NCBI GenBank assembly: GCA_021773835.1
Contig: JAJFJQ010000057.1
Location: 186,001-250,000, forward strand
Length of the DNA: 64,000 bases
Direction of reading: 5' to 3'
Origin: Gammaproteobacteria bacterium
GTDB lineage: Bacteria; Pseudomonadota; Gammaproteobacteria; Ga0077536
Under the pieces are notes generated by a model. It was not told the origin of the DNA. It was given only the letters and a program-made list of their open reading frames with translations, and did no database searches. Each line of letters opens with the position of its first letter. The stretch's first letter is position 1. The translations under genes and the position numbers were made by a program. Below, piece by piece: positions 1-8,946 of this stretch.

Positions 1-342
1 ACCGTAGCCCCGCAACACGCTTGAGGCGTGTGGCTCGGAAACTCAACGCGCTGCATTATTCGGAGGAAGTAATTTTGAGCGGTCCTTCCAAACACTCGGT
101 GGTTTCGGGAACCATAAGCTGCATAACACTTGGAATCTTAGCCGGCAATTTCATCGGCCTATCTTTATTTTCCTTAGTTTTTTTGGGCACTGTGGTCACG
201 AACTAACACCGCCGGGATCTGCGAGCCACGATTATGTTAATTCGACTCCCCACGGCGGGCCTCCCCCGTCGCTTGATCCGGATCGGGGGCCAATCCCTCC
301 TCGCCCCCGATCCGCGATCATTTTGGGACACAAGGTAACGAA
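1..342. other. Left edge of window, no supported gene
   Basis: The only open frame (21-206, + strand) begins with TTG, has no clear ribosome binding site and encodes 61 residues with a hydrophobic C-terminal half. I do not recognise it and do not call it a gene. The rest of the stretch is GC-rich and ends in a long inverted repeat described separately. Confidence 0.5.
274..324 (+). terminator. Long GC-rich hairpin followed by TTTT, terminator-like
   Basis: The arms at 274-290 and 303-320 are complementary. The inner 12 bp (CGGATCGGGGGC with GCCCCCGATCCG) pair perfectly, and a further TGATC/GATCA pairing lies beyond one unpaired base. The loop is 12 bases and the right arm is followed by TTTT at 321-324. 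This fits a rho-independent terminator for something upstream on the + strand. It lies only 18 bases before the next start codon, so a role in the leader of that gene is also possible. Confidence 0.5.
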
Positions 343-1434
343 ATGTATCTACGCCTGAAGCCCTGCGCTATGACACAACCGCCGATCCGGCATTTCGAGA
401 GCCCGATGCGCCATCACAACTTGTCGCGTGAACTCTACGAGCACTTAATAGCACGCAATCTCGAAGGTTTCGATTGGATAAACGGCGGTCAGGGCGGCCC
501 GATAAAATTCATCGATCTGCACCAATTCGAATTCGCGATTCGACGCGCTCGGGAAGGCAGTTTCGTAGCGACGTTGATGGTGAACCTAGTCCTCAAGGGC
601 ATCACCGGCCTATGCGTGCCGAAACACGGTGGTGCCTGCCAGTACTCGACCGGTTTACAGTGGAATGCGCGTAACCGGCAATTTACGCTTAGCGGTCAGG
701 CAATCGCACTGCAAGCCCTGGCATTGGGTGCGACACTGCGCCGCCGTAGCGCTGAGTTCAAGCTCGGATTGCAGATAAATTCATTTGTCGATAATAACGC
801 CCACGAAATCGGGTTGATGTCTCGAACTATCGGCCGAGCCCAGTCCGATATTGCGGTTGGGCAGCAAATACGTGGCAACGCCTGGTATTCGATCGCACTC
901 CATCAATTCGGCGTTTCCTACGATAAGGTTGAAATGATCGTACGGGCTCGACGGTTGTTCGAATCTATTATTTCGTTCGATCCCATTGTTATTGGATCCT
1001 CCGCCGATCAAATGTACTCGGATCCGTGTGATGACCTTGACGCTACCGTAGCCATAACAGCAGCACTCACCTATTTCGGTATAGCCGAAGCGCAGCCGAA
1101 ACTACTCCGCTTAGCAGTATCCTTTATCTCCAGATCTGCCCCACAATATACCCACCAAGAAGGTGGCGTTGCGCAGTTGAATGCATCACAAACGACTGCT
1201 GATGCTGAGATCGACATCGACTGCACAATCGACTTGGTGAGGGCGTGTCTAGCACTGCTGCGCCACATTCCCGATTCCAGCATTTCGTTACTCGCACGGC
1301 ACTGCGTGTCGGCACTGTTTAATCCAACCGTCGCCTTGGCCCGGCGGCCAGAGACCGGTATCCTTCTCGTTGCTAGCGAACTGGCCGAAGTGCGGACGCT
1401 CGGCGTCGCACCAGTGGCAGAGGTATTAATTTAA
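343..1434 (+). CDS. YyaL/DUF255-like protein without the thioredoxin domain
   Basis: The 363-residue protein resembles the part of YyaL/DUF255 proteins that follows their N-terminal thioredoxin-like domain. The stretch FDWINGGQGGPIKF (about residues 44-57) matches the family pattern around GGFGGAPKF. It is followed by a region like the family's ...GGIYD..GGGF.RYS segment, here with GGACQYSTGLQW. The usual PHFEKMLYDNA motif is replaced by an unrelated alanine-rich helix, and no thioredoxin domain precedes it. Full-length relatives are about 600-700 residues. The role of the family is poorly defined. This copy is either a stand-alone alpha/alpha-barrel protein or a decayed remnant, but its frame is intact. 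It lies 114 bases upstream of the Pcm-like gene on the same strand. Confidence 0.45.
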   Translation: MYLRLKPCAMTQPPIRHFESPMRHHNLSRELYEHLIARNLEGFDWINGGQGGPIKFIDLHQFEFAIRRAREGSFVATLMVNLVLKGITGLCVPKHGGACQYSTGLQWNARNRQFTLSGQAIALQALALGATLRRRSAEFKLGLQINSFVDNNAHEIGLMSRTIGRAQSDIAVGQQIRGNAWYSIALHQFGVSYDKVEMIVRARRLFESIISFDPIVIGSSADQMYSDPCDDLDATVAITAALTYFGIAEAQPKLLRLAVSFISRSAPQYTHQEGGVAQLNASQTTADAEIDIDCTIDLVRACLALLRHIPDSSISLLARHCVSALFNPTVALARRPETGILLVASELAEVRTLGVAPVAEVLI

Positions 1435-1548
1435 ACCCCTGGCCGTGAGGCGTCGGTGCAGCGCGAACAAATAGACAGCACTTTCGATCGGCGACGCCAT
1501 GCGCGTCATCGAAATAACTACGGAAACGAGAAAGGCGGGAGCCCACTG

Positions 1549-2202
1549 ATGAACTTTGAACAGGCCAGAGCCAATATGGTCGAGCAACAGATCCGCACCT
1601 GGGACGTCTTAGACCAAGCTGTTCTCGATAGCGTTAGTGCCATCCCGCGGGATGAATTTGTACCCGATGCCTACCGTACGCTGGCCTATTCCGACTTCGA
1701 AATCCCGCTCGGGTATGGCGAAAAAATGATGATGCCTAAGGTCGAGGCGCGACTTCTCCAATCACTCAATCTGGTATCCAGCGACCGCGTGCTCGAAGTC
1801 GGTACCGGGAGTGGCTACCTGACTGCGCTGTTGGCGCACCAATGTGCGCATGTACTTACTGTGGAATTCCGGCCGGGTCTACTCGAACTAGCTCAACAAA
1901 AACTCGATCGTCGTGGCTACGGCAATATCCTGTTTGAGCATGGCGATGGTATTGACGGATGGCAGCCCAACGAGCCCTATGAAGCAATTGTATTGACCGG
2001 GTCGGTCGCTACGCCGCGCAAGGCGATTGAGCGTCAACTGACAATCGGCGGGCGCCTGTTTTTGGTGATTGGGGAAAGCCCAGCAATGGAGGCCCGTCTT
2101 ATTACCCGTGTAGGCGAATCAGAATTCAGGTCTGAAACCTTATTCGAGACCGATATTGCGCCTTTGATCGGCGGTGAAGCGGCGCCGCAATTCAAGTTCT
2201 GA
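1549..2202 (+). CDS. Pcm-like methyltransferase (protein-L-isoaspartate O-methyltransferase family)
   Basis: This is a class I S-adenosylmethionine methyltransferase of 217 residues. The SAM motif VLEVGTGSGYLTALLA lies in the middle, and the N-terminal pattern MVEQQIRTW...VPRDEFVP type (here IPRDEFVPD) is that of the Pcm family. The start at 1549 is chosen because AAAGGCGGGAG precedes it; an upstream GTG at 1456 would add 31 unlikely residues. The motif GQTISQP that builds the isoaspartate site in true Pcm is replaced by GYGEKMMMP. Repair activity is therefore doubtful, and a canonical Pcm exists at 39395-40054. A Pcm-like gene directly before tolC is a common gammaproteobacterial arrangement. 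Confidence 0.8.
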   Translation: MNFEQARANMVEQQIRTWDVLDQAVLDSVSAIPRDEFVPDAYRTLAYSDFEIPLGYGEKMMMPKVEARLLQSLNLVSSDRVLEVGTGSGYLTALLAHQCAHVLTVEFRPGLLELAQQKLDRRGYGNILFEHGDGIDGWQPNEPYEAIVLTGSVATPRKAIERQLTIGGRLFLVIGESPAMEARLITRVGESEFRSETLFETDIAPLIGGEAAPQFKF

Positions 2203-2378
2203 GTGTGAGCGTAGCGGTGACTAGCCGCGATGTTGGCCCAGGCGACGCCGGTGTGGTGCGATCTTCGGTAAGCAGTCGCATCACCCCAACGGCGTAGTGA
2301 CCCCGTCGTTTGGATCCGGCCCGACTAACTATACAATTTGAAACGTCTTGCCGTATACTCCCGATACGATTGAAATAT

Positions 2379-3713
2379 ATGCATTTTTTTATGCAATTTC
2401 CCCGCGCCTGCACAATCTTCTGCCTGCTCATTACCGCGTGGCCAACACACGCTGTGGACCTCATCGCCGTACTTGAGCAAGCCCAGCATACCGACCCGCA
2501 ATTTCGAGAAGCGCAAGCGAACGCGATGGCGGCGGCCGAAGGCATCCCACAGGCACGTGCCGATCTGTGGCTGCCGACACTCGACTTTACCGGCAGTACC
2601 TCTAAGGTCAAACAGGACATCACCCTCAGTGGCGGCTTTGGCTCCGGCGGCGAGGTGGATTTCACCACGCGAGCATTCCGCATTACATTAAATCAGCCGG
2701 TCTACCATTACGATCGCTATGTGCGGTTAGACCAAGCGGACAAGCGGTTGCAGCAATCGACCTACGAACTTGATGCGGCGCAGCAGGAATTGATAGTGCG
2801 CGTTGCAGAGCGCTATTTTGACGTGTTGGCCGCCCAGGATAATTTGGATTTTGCAACTGCCGAGAAACAATCCTTGCATGGCCAACTCGAGCAGGCCCAA
2901 CAACGCTTCGAAGTCGGGCTGATCGCGATAACCGATGTTCAGGAGGCCCAAGCCGGATTTGACCGCGCGACCGCCAGCCAGATCGTGGCGGAAAATGAAC
3001 TCGATAATTCTCGTGAAGCTTTACGCGAAACAACGGAAGTCTACTACGACAAGTTAGCGACTCTCGGAGAGTCGATAAAGCTAACCCCGCCTGACCCGTC
3101 AGACATCGACGCATGGACGGAAACAGCGCTCGAACAGAATCTCGAAATCGCAGCTGCAAAAACTGCGGCGGAAATTGCCTATAAAGAAATACGCGTGCAG
3201 TCCTCAGGACATATCCCGACAATCGACATTACCGGCAGCCACGGCTTCAACAAACAAGGCGGGCGCTTCGGGGGCAGTGAGGTGACACAAGGCGACATTG
3301 CGATTGAACTGAACGTACCTATCTTCGAAGGGGGCAGGGTAAACTCGCGAACGCGCGAAGCGACGCATGAACATACCGCGGCCGTGCAACGTTTAGAGCA
3401 GGCAAAACGCGCCGTGTACCGTGAAACCAGGCAAGCATACCTGGGCGTTATCGCCCAAATCAGCACGGTTAAGGCGCTTCAACAGGCGGTGCTATCGTCA
3501 ACTACTGCCGTCGAATCAACTCGAGCAGGATTCGAGGTGGGCACGCGAACCGCCGTTGACGTGGTTGATGCGGAACGCGGTTTATTTCAGGCTAGACGGG
3601 ATTTCTCGCGCGCACGTTACGATTACATCCTAGATATTTTGCGACTTAAGCAGGCCGCCGGGACCTTGATACCGGACGATCTGTTCGTAGCAAACAGTTG
3701 GTTGATAGACTAG
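2379..3713 (+). CDS. tolC: TolC family outer membrane efflux protein
   Basis: The 444-residue protein forms the trimeric outer membrane exit duct of type I secretion and RND/ABC efflux systems. The N-terminus is a signal peptide (MHFFMQFPRACTIFCLLITA, cleavage near THA-VDL). Two tandem outer membrane efflux repeats follow, each with long alanine/glutamine-rich helices. Examples are the segments around AERYFDVLAAQDNL, in the first half, and QAYLGVIAQISTVKALQQAV, in the second. The ATG at 2379 is preferred over a TTG at 2310 because it puts the signal peptide at the N-terminus. The gene is 176 bases downstream of the Pcm-like gene and close to waaA, the usual neighbourhood in this class. Confidence 0.93.
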   Translation: MHFFMQFPRACTIFCLLITAWPTHAVDLIAVLEQAQHTDPQFREAQANAMAAAEGIPQARADLWLPTLDFTGSTSKVKQDITLSGGFGSGGEVDFTTRAFRITLNQPVYHYDRYVRLDQADKRLQQSTYELDAAQQELIVRVAERYFDVLAAQDNLDFATAEKQSLHGQLEQAQQRFEVGLIAITDVQEAQAGFDRATASQIVAENELDNSREALRETTEVYYDKLATLGESIKLTPPDPSDIDAWTETALEQNLEIAAAKTAAEIAYKEIRVQSSGHIPTIDITGSHGFNKQGGRFGGSEVTQGDIAIELNVPIFEGGRVNSRTREATHEHTAAVQRLEQAKRAVYRETRQAYLGVIAQISTVKALQQAVLSSTTAVESTRAGFEVGTRTAVDVVDAERGLFQARRDFSRARYDYILDILRLKQAAGTLIPDDLFVANSWLID

Positions 3714-3773
3714 CGATTGGAAACCCGTGCGATTCCTTAACCATTATCGTTTTTTCTATTGGTAGAGTGCCTC

Positions 3774-4355
3774 ATGGGTCTAGCTAGCCCGTGCGACAGC
3801 GCTTCTAAGTGTTCCATCGACGGGAGTCTATTGCTGATCGTTGATATCCAACAGCAACTCGGAAATGCAATGCCTAGCAAAGTTCTCAACCGAGTGATTT
3901 CGAATTCGGTTCTGCTGGCGCACGCCGCCGGATTACTTGAGGTACCTGTACTACGTACTGAGCAATACCCCAAAGGGCTCGGCCCAACGGTCCCGGAGAT
4001 TCTTGCCGCAATTCCAGACTCATCTCAATCCTTTGAGAAAACAAGTTTTAGTTGCGTTGGTGCCGATGGATTTACCGCGGCATTGGAACGCAGCGGGCGG
4101 CGGCAAGTCGTAATCGTCGGCATGGAGGCGCACGTTTGCGTGCTCCAAAGCGCACTAGATCTTTTGGCTAACGATATTGACGTCTATGTGGTGGAAGACG
4201 CAATTTGCTCGCGGCGGTTGGAAAACTATCAGAATGCACTCGACCGAATGCGTCAATCGAGGGTGCAGGTGATCAGCGCGGAATCGGTCATCTTCGAATG
4301 GTTGGTCGACTCACGACACGAGCAATTCAAGGCTATTCAAGCAATGCTACGTTGA
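3774..4355 (+). CDS. Isochorismatase family cysteine hydrolase
   Basis: The 193-residue protein has the isochorismatase-like fold. The expected catalytic Asp is in LLIVDIQ (residues 20-26), the Lys in FEKTSF and the nucleophilic Cys in GMEAHVCV. It also has the usual non-proline cis-peptide context before the Cys. It most resembles the small YcaC/nicotinamidase-like subgroup whose substrates are mostly unknown. The ATG at 3774 follows GGTAGAG, while a TTG at 3759 is the only longer option. It lies 60 bases after tolC on the same strand and converges with the next gene. Confidence 0.85.
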   Translation: MGLASPCDSASKCSIDGSLLLIVDIQQQLGNAMPSKVLNRVISNSVLLAHAAGLLEVPVLRTEQYPKGLGPTVPEILAAIPDSSQSFEKTSFSCVGADGFTAALERSGRRQVVIVGMEAHVCVLQSALDLLANDIDVYVVEDAICSRRLENYQNALDRMRQSRVQVISAESVIFEWLVDSRHEQFKAIQAMLR

Positions 4356-4379
4356 TTTTCAGCGTCTCGCGGCACCTTA

Positions 4380-4997
4380 TTAATTGATGGTGTATTCGCG
4401 GCTCCGCATGCAAGCACCGTAGGCCCGGTTGTATTCATCAACTCGCTCAAGCCGTTCTAGATGTGCCTGGTCGGCCTGTGCTTGTTGCGCTTGCTGATAC
4501 TGATATTGTTGCTGTTGTTGTGGCGGCGGCTGTTGCGGTCGCGAACTTCGTGACATCGCGCCAAAGAGGGTTGATGAAATCGCGCCAATCGCTGCGCCCT
4601 TACCCGCATCACCAGCGATCGCGCCGCCGGCCGCACCCAGTGCCGCGCCTGTTGCCGCGTCCCCCATCATGCCACCACCCTGAAACATTCCACCATCACC
4701 GATACCGAGAAACCCGCGGTTGCGACTTTGCGGTCTATCGCTGTAACCCTGGTTATAGCCCTGATTCGGCGGCGGCGCTGCCACTCTGGCGGGCAATGGC
4801 GGTGCTGTCGTCGGATTAAATCCAGTCTGACCGACGGACCATTGATGACACTCGAACTTGTCGCGCGAAACCTGTTCTTCAGATTGACCACCGACAGGAT
4901 AGGCAAACACTTGGGATTGTCCCATCGCGGGCGCCGACGCCAGTAGTGCAGAAATTAAACTGAATAGGACCGGGCCTTTCACATCGAAATTTCGCAT
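4380..4997 (-). CDS. Glycine-zipper envelope protein
   Basis: This secreted or envelope protein has 205 residues. It has an N-terminal signal peptide (ending near SAPAMGQ), then a short conserved region with a single Cys (KFECHQWSV) and a proline-rich linker. A glycine zipper follows (AATGAALGAAGGAIAG plus a second pass), then a glutamine-rich stretch and the C-terminus YGACMRSREYTIN. That ending is typical of the YMGG-like glycine-zipper family. Such zippers insert into or span membranes, but the function is not known. The start at 4997 is chosen over an upstream ATG because GGAGAG precedes it and it begins the signal peptide. Confidence 0.75.
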   Translation of the reverse strand: MRNFDVKGPVLFSLISALLASAPAMGQSQVFAYPVGGQSEEQVSRDKFECHQWSVGQTGFNPTTAPPLPARVAAPPPNQGYNQGYSDRPQSRNRGFLGIGDGGMFQGGGMMGDAATGAALGAAGGAIAGDAGKGAAIGAISSTLFGAMSRSSRPQQPPPQQQQQYQYQQAQQAQADQAHLERLERVDEYNRAYGACMRSREYTIN

Positions 4998-5108
4998 ATT
5001 GTTCTCTCCACTGCCTAAGACCTCACATAAACCACGGCGCCACAGCATCCGAGGTTGAAGTATATCACCACCACAATTTCGATTTGCGCGATCGCGCAAA
5101 GTTCGATG

Positions 5109-6428
5109 TTATTGTGGTAATCGGTCTACTTCGGCCTTGTCTGGCGCATTGGCCCCTGAGGAGGCCGCCATCATACGGTCAATGATCCTCATCACTTTTG
5201 CTGCAGCACCGCGATTTTGCGCAACTATTTGCCGACCGGCGGCACCCGCTTGGTCACGGTCGTCGCTATTGTCGAGCCATCGATCTATGCAATCGCGAAG
5301 TGCGACGTGGTTTTCAGCAATCGCCAACGCGCCAACCGAATGCAGCAGTGCAACAATCTCGGTGAAATTATAGGTATAGGGACCAACTACGACAGGCACG
5401 CCAAGCGCTGCAGGTTCGAGCACGTTGTGCCCCCCAAATGGCATCATCGACCCGCCGACAAAGGCGACGTCGCTCGCAGCGTAAAAATTTGGCAGTTCCC
5501 CCATAGAATCAATCAGGTATATGGTTACTTCAGATGAGCACGGATCGCCGTTACTCTTACGCGACATTTGGTAGCCCAGTTTTCGGCAAAGCTCGGCGAC
5601 CACATCGAAGCGCTGCGGATGTCTCGGGGCGAGCAATAGGAGTAAATCCGGGTGCTTCGCCTTTAGGTCGGCAAACACTCGAAGTAGTATCTCTTCCTCG
5701 CCGTCGCGGGTACTACCAGCCATTAACACGGTCCGGCTAGTACCTAAAAAGCGCCGTAACGATTGCCCGGACTCGGTCACGCTTGACGGCAACTCAACGT
5801 CAAACTTAAGGCTCCCCGTAATTTCGATTGCGCTAAGCGGCGCGCCTAGCGAGACGAACCGGTCACGGTCCTCATGCCCTTGTACGGCTATATAATCGAT
5901 TGCCGAGATCATTGCTGACGTTATCGACGGGAACCGACGATAGCGCGCGGTGGACTTGTGCGAGAGGCGCGCATTTGCCATCAATACTGGAATATTTTTC
6001 TGGTGACAGCAGCTCAGAAGGTTTGGCCATAATTCGGTCTCCATCAGGATCAGATAACGCGGATTAAAATGTTCCACAAAGCGACTTACAACCATCGGTA
6101 GATCGTAAGGGAAGAAAACTTGGAGCACGGTGTCTCCGAATCTGTTGATAACGGTGTCGGCGCCGGTCGGAGTTGTCGTCGTAAATAAAATTGGTATGTG
6201 AGGAAAGCGCTCGAGTATTCCATTGACGATCGGAGTCGCCGCCACCGACTCGCCAACCGACACGGCATGTATCCACACCGGTCGCGGCACCGGTGCGTCA
6301 GGCAGGTTTAAAGAAAAACGTTCAAGCCAGCGATCACGATAGGCCTTGATTCGGCGACCCCGCCAATAAATCCGCACCAGCAAAAGTGGCGCGATTAAGA
6401 AAAAGATCGCGTTGTAGACGGTTCTCAA
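5109..6428 (-). CDS. waaA: 3-deoxy-D-manno-octulosonic acid (Kdo) transferase
   Basis: WaaA transfers Kdo from CMP-Kdo to the lipid A precursor at the inner face of the cytoplasmic membrane. The 439-residue protein has an N-terminal membrane anchor and the GT30 motifs HAVSVGES (about residues 54-61, with the presumed catalytic Glu), METELWPN, ANARLS and GGHNVLEPA in the C-terminal Rossmann domain. Its start overlaps the hldD stop by 4 bases, giving a translationally coupled hldE-hldD-waaA unit for the inner core. The length is slightly above the usual 420-430. Confidence 0.96.
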   Translation of the reverse strand: MRTVYNAIFFLIAPLLLVRIYWRGRRIKAYRDRWLERFSLNLPDAPVPRPVWIHAVSVGESVAATPIVNGILERFPHIPILFTTTTPTGADTVINRFGDTVLQVFFPYDLPMVVSRFVEHFNPRYLILMETELWPNLLSCCHQKNIPVLMANARLSHKSTARYRRFPSITSAMISAIDYIAVQGHEDRDRFVSLGAPLSAIEITGSLKFDVELPSSVTESGQSLRRFLGTSRTVLMAGSTRDGEEEILLRVFADLKAKHPDLLLLLAPRHPQRFDVVAELCRKLGYQMSRKSNGDPCSSEVTIYLIDSMGELPNFYAASDVAFVGGSMMPFGGHNVLEPAALGVPVVVGPYTYNFTEIVALLHSVGALAIAENHVALRDCIDRWLDNSDDRDQAGAAGRQIVAQNRGAAAKVMRIIDRMMAASSGANAPDKAEVDRLPQ

Positions 6429-7369
6429 GCGTTCAACCAGTCAAGGTACCGATGCACTCCATCGCTGACGCTTCGATATTCCAGTTGACATCCCGCGGCG
6501 CGCAATGCGCCGAGATCAGCCTCTGTAAAACTCTGGTAGGCGGCCAATAGATCATCCGGAAACGGTATGTATTCAATCGTTCCGCGTCCATGCCACTGTA
6601 GAACGGCGGCGGCTAGTTGATTAAACGATTCCGCTCGCCCCGAACCACAGTTAAATATTCCCGATACCTGCTGGTTACCGTCGAACCAAAGCGTGGTGTG
6701 AACGGCGTCGTCGACGTAGATAAAATCCCGACATTGCTCGCCTGCTGCGAATCCACCGGACCCGTCGAATAGTCTCACTGTGTCCGACGAAAGCAGCTGT
6801 TGATTGAAATGATAGGCGACGCTAGCCATGCTTCCTTTGTGCCGTTCGCGCGGCCCATAAACATTGAAATACCGCAACCCTATAATCTGACTGGTGGTCG
6901 TCGGTAGCAAACGCCGAACATAACTGTCCAACAGAAGTTTGGAATAGGCATAGACATTTATTGGCTTTTCGTTGGTTGTGTGTTCGGCAAATGCGCTCGA
7001 ACCACCGTAGATTGCAGCACTTGACGCGTACACAATTGGTATCGCCCGCTTCACGCAGTAACGGATAAGATCGCGGGCGTACGCGTAATTCAAATCCAAC
7101 ATCATGCGCCCGTTCCATTCCGTAGTTGTGGAGCACGCACCCAAATGATAAACACGTTCGATTTTTGCAAATAGATCCCGATCCGCGTTAAACCACGATC
7201 GAAACTCATCCACATCCATGTAATCGGCGATTGTAGCCGCGGCAATATTCTCAAACTTACGCCCATCACTAAGGTCATCAACAACTAAAATGTTGTCGTG
7301 ACCTTGATTATTCAGCTCATGCACGAGATTGCTGCCAATAAAACCGGCGCCTCCGGTTACGATAATCAC
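6425..7369 (-). CDS. hldD: ADP-L-glycero-D-manno-heptose 6-epimerase
   Basis: HldD converts ADP-D-glycero- to ADP-L-glycero-D-manno-heptose, the precursor of the LPS inner core. The 314-residue extended short-chain dehydrogenase has the N-terminal NADP motif GGAGFIGSN. Its active-site serine segment is YASSAAIYG and the YxxxK-type motif is YAYSK. The family segment RYFNVYGPRE is also present. It overlaps waaA downstream and hldE upstream by 4 bases each (ATGA-type junctions), so expression of the three is probably coupled. Confidence 0.96.
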   Translation of the reverse strand: MIIVTGGAGFIGSNLVHELNNQGHDNILVVDDLSDGRKFENIAAATIADYMDVDEFRSWFNADRDLFAKIERVYHLGACSTTTEWNGRMMLDLNYAYARDLIRYCVKRAIPIVYASSAAIYGGSSAFAEHTTNEKPINVYAYSKLLLDSYVRRLLPTTTSQIIGLRYFNVYGPRERHKGSMASVAYHFNQQLLSSDTVRLFDGSGGFAAGEQCRDFIYVDDAVHTTLWFDGNQQVSGIFNCGSGRAESFNQLAAAVLQWHGRGTIEYIPFPDDLLAAYQSFTEADLGALRAAGCQLEYRSVSDGVHRYLDWLNA

Positions 7370-8817
7370 CGCTTACCCGCCTTCACTGTGCCTTGTGCCA
7401 CCAGCTTCTCGATTATCGCGCTTGAGGACAACCCGTCGACGTACGGCAGCGTTCGCACCTCGCCGCCGTTAGCCAAGACATGGTCACCCCCTACGATATC
7501 TTCAATATTGTAGTCACCACCTTTTGCCAGGACGTCGGGATTTATTGCTTCTACTAAAGCGCCGGGATCGTCCTCATCAAAGCTAATCACCCAATCGACA
7601 CATGCGAGCGCGCTTACGATAGCCATGCGGTCGGTGAGCTGATGGATCGGCCGCCCCGCTCCTTTCAGTCGTGCAACAGATTTATCGGAATTCAAGGCAA
7701 CGACTAATCGTGACCCAAGCGCCTTCGCCAATTTCAAATAAGCGACGTGGCCGGCATGCAAAATATCGAAGCAACCATTTGTCATTACGATGCGCTCGCC
7801 ACGTCTCTTTGCCGCCGAGATCTGCGGCAATAATTCCTGAATATCCACAACACCATTTGTTTGCGGTTCTGCGGACGCTTGCAGCGCATTTTCGAGTTCT
7901 TCTGTTGTTACAATCGCCGTACCCATTTTTCCGACGGCAACGCCAGCCGCGGAATTCGCATACACAACTGCGTCGGCTAACTCCACTCCCGCGGCGAGTG
8001 CCGCGGAGACAACAGCACAAACAGTATCTCCGGCACCGGTTACATCAAAAACGTCTCGCGCTTGGGCGTTGAGCGTTATTGCGGCGAAGTTTGGTGAGAC
8101 GAGGGTCATGCCGTGCTCCCCTCGTGTGACCAACACTGCCTCGAAGTTGTGATTCCGACATAAGTTAGCACCACGCTCTTCGATTTCCGCTTCGTTATCG
8201 CACTTTCCAACAGTCGCCTCGAATTCTGCGAAGTTCGGCGTAATTAAATAGGCACCAGAATATCGTGAAAAATCGGTCGATTTCGGATCGACGATGACGC
8301 GTTTATCCGCGACTTGGGCGGCTGCAATGAGCGTGCGGCTATCTGCAACAAAGCCTTTGCCGTAGTCGGACAAGACTACGATATCTGCTTCATTTAACTT
8401 TTTCGCAAATACCTGGTGAAGGTGTTCTACGTCATAGATGGGCACATACGCCTCGAAATCGAGCCGCAATAGCTGTTGGTGTTGACTCATCACCCGAAGC
8501 TTCACCGTAGTCTCGCATTTCGGACCACAGACAAACTCAGCAGCAATGCCACATGCATCGCAGAGCTCCTGTAAACGCGCGGATGCCGGATCATTTCCGG
8601 CGCCGCCGATCAGGTCGGCATCCATTCCGAGGGCTACAATATTCGCTGCGACATTAGCGGCTCCGCCAACCCGTTCGAATTCTTCCGAAACGTGCACGAC
8701 GGGTACCGGTGCCTCCGGTGAAATTCGGGCAGCAGGACCACTCCAATAGCGATCGAGCATGACATCGCCCACAACCAGTACCCTTCCTGGCCGCCAATCT
8801 CTAATGCGGGAGTTCAT
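7366..8817 (-). CDS. hldE: Bifunctional heptose-7-phosphate kinase / heptose-1-phosphate adenylyltransferase
   Basis: HldE carries out two steps of ADP-heptose synthesis. The N-terminal PfkB-type kinase domain (about residues 1-315) ends with the catalytic GAGDTVCAV. The C-terminal nucleotidyltransferase domain carries TNGCFDILHAGHV with the HxGH signature. Starting at 8817 gives 483 residues, close to the usual 475-480; a longer frame from 8907 would add 30 residues with no similarity. The intergenic region of 129 bases upstream holds divergent promoters for this operon and the DUF3108 gene. Confidence 0.95.
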   Translation of the reverse strand: MNSRIRDWRPGRVLVVGDVMLDRYWSGPAARISPEAPVPVVHVSEEFERVGGAANVAANIVALGMDADLIGGAGNDPASARLQELCDACGIAAEFVCGPKCETTVKLRVMSQHQQLLRLDFEAYVPIYDVEHLHQVFAKKLNEADIVVLSDYGKGFVADSRTLIAAAQVADKRVIVDPKSTDFSRYSGAYLITPNFAEFEATVGKCDNEAEIEERGANLCRNHNFEAVLVTRGEHGMTLVSPNFAAITLNAQARDVFDVTGAGDTVCAVVSAALAAGVELADAVVYANSAAGVAVGKMGTAIVTTEELENALQASAEPQTNGVVDIQELLPQISAAKRRGERIVMTNGCFDILHAGHVAYLKLAKALGSRLVVALNSDKSVARLKGAGRPIHQLTDRMAIVSALACVDWVISFDEDDPGALVEAINPDVLAKGGDYNIEDIVGGDHVLANGGEVRTLPYVDGLSSSAIIEKLVAQGTVKAGKR

Positions 8818-8946
8818 GTGAATGACGTTTGGCTCGTAGGTTACAATCGAATCTGAAGTTTGGACTGTTAAGTAAAGGCGACGCATTACCGTTGCCGATA
8901 TTATCACTAAGCGGTCGTTTAATCAGTCACGTAGTTACTCAATGTT

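Noticed and set aside
21-206. 61-residue open frame at the left edge
   Set aside because: It starts with TTG, has no ribosome binding site and no recognisable similarity, and it is followed by a terminator-like hairpin. Chance frame or the tail of an unknown gene cannot be told apart.
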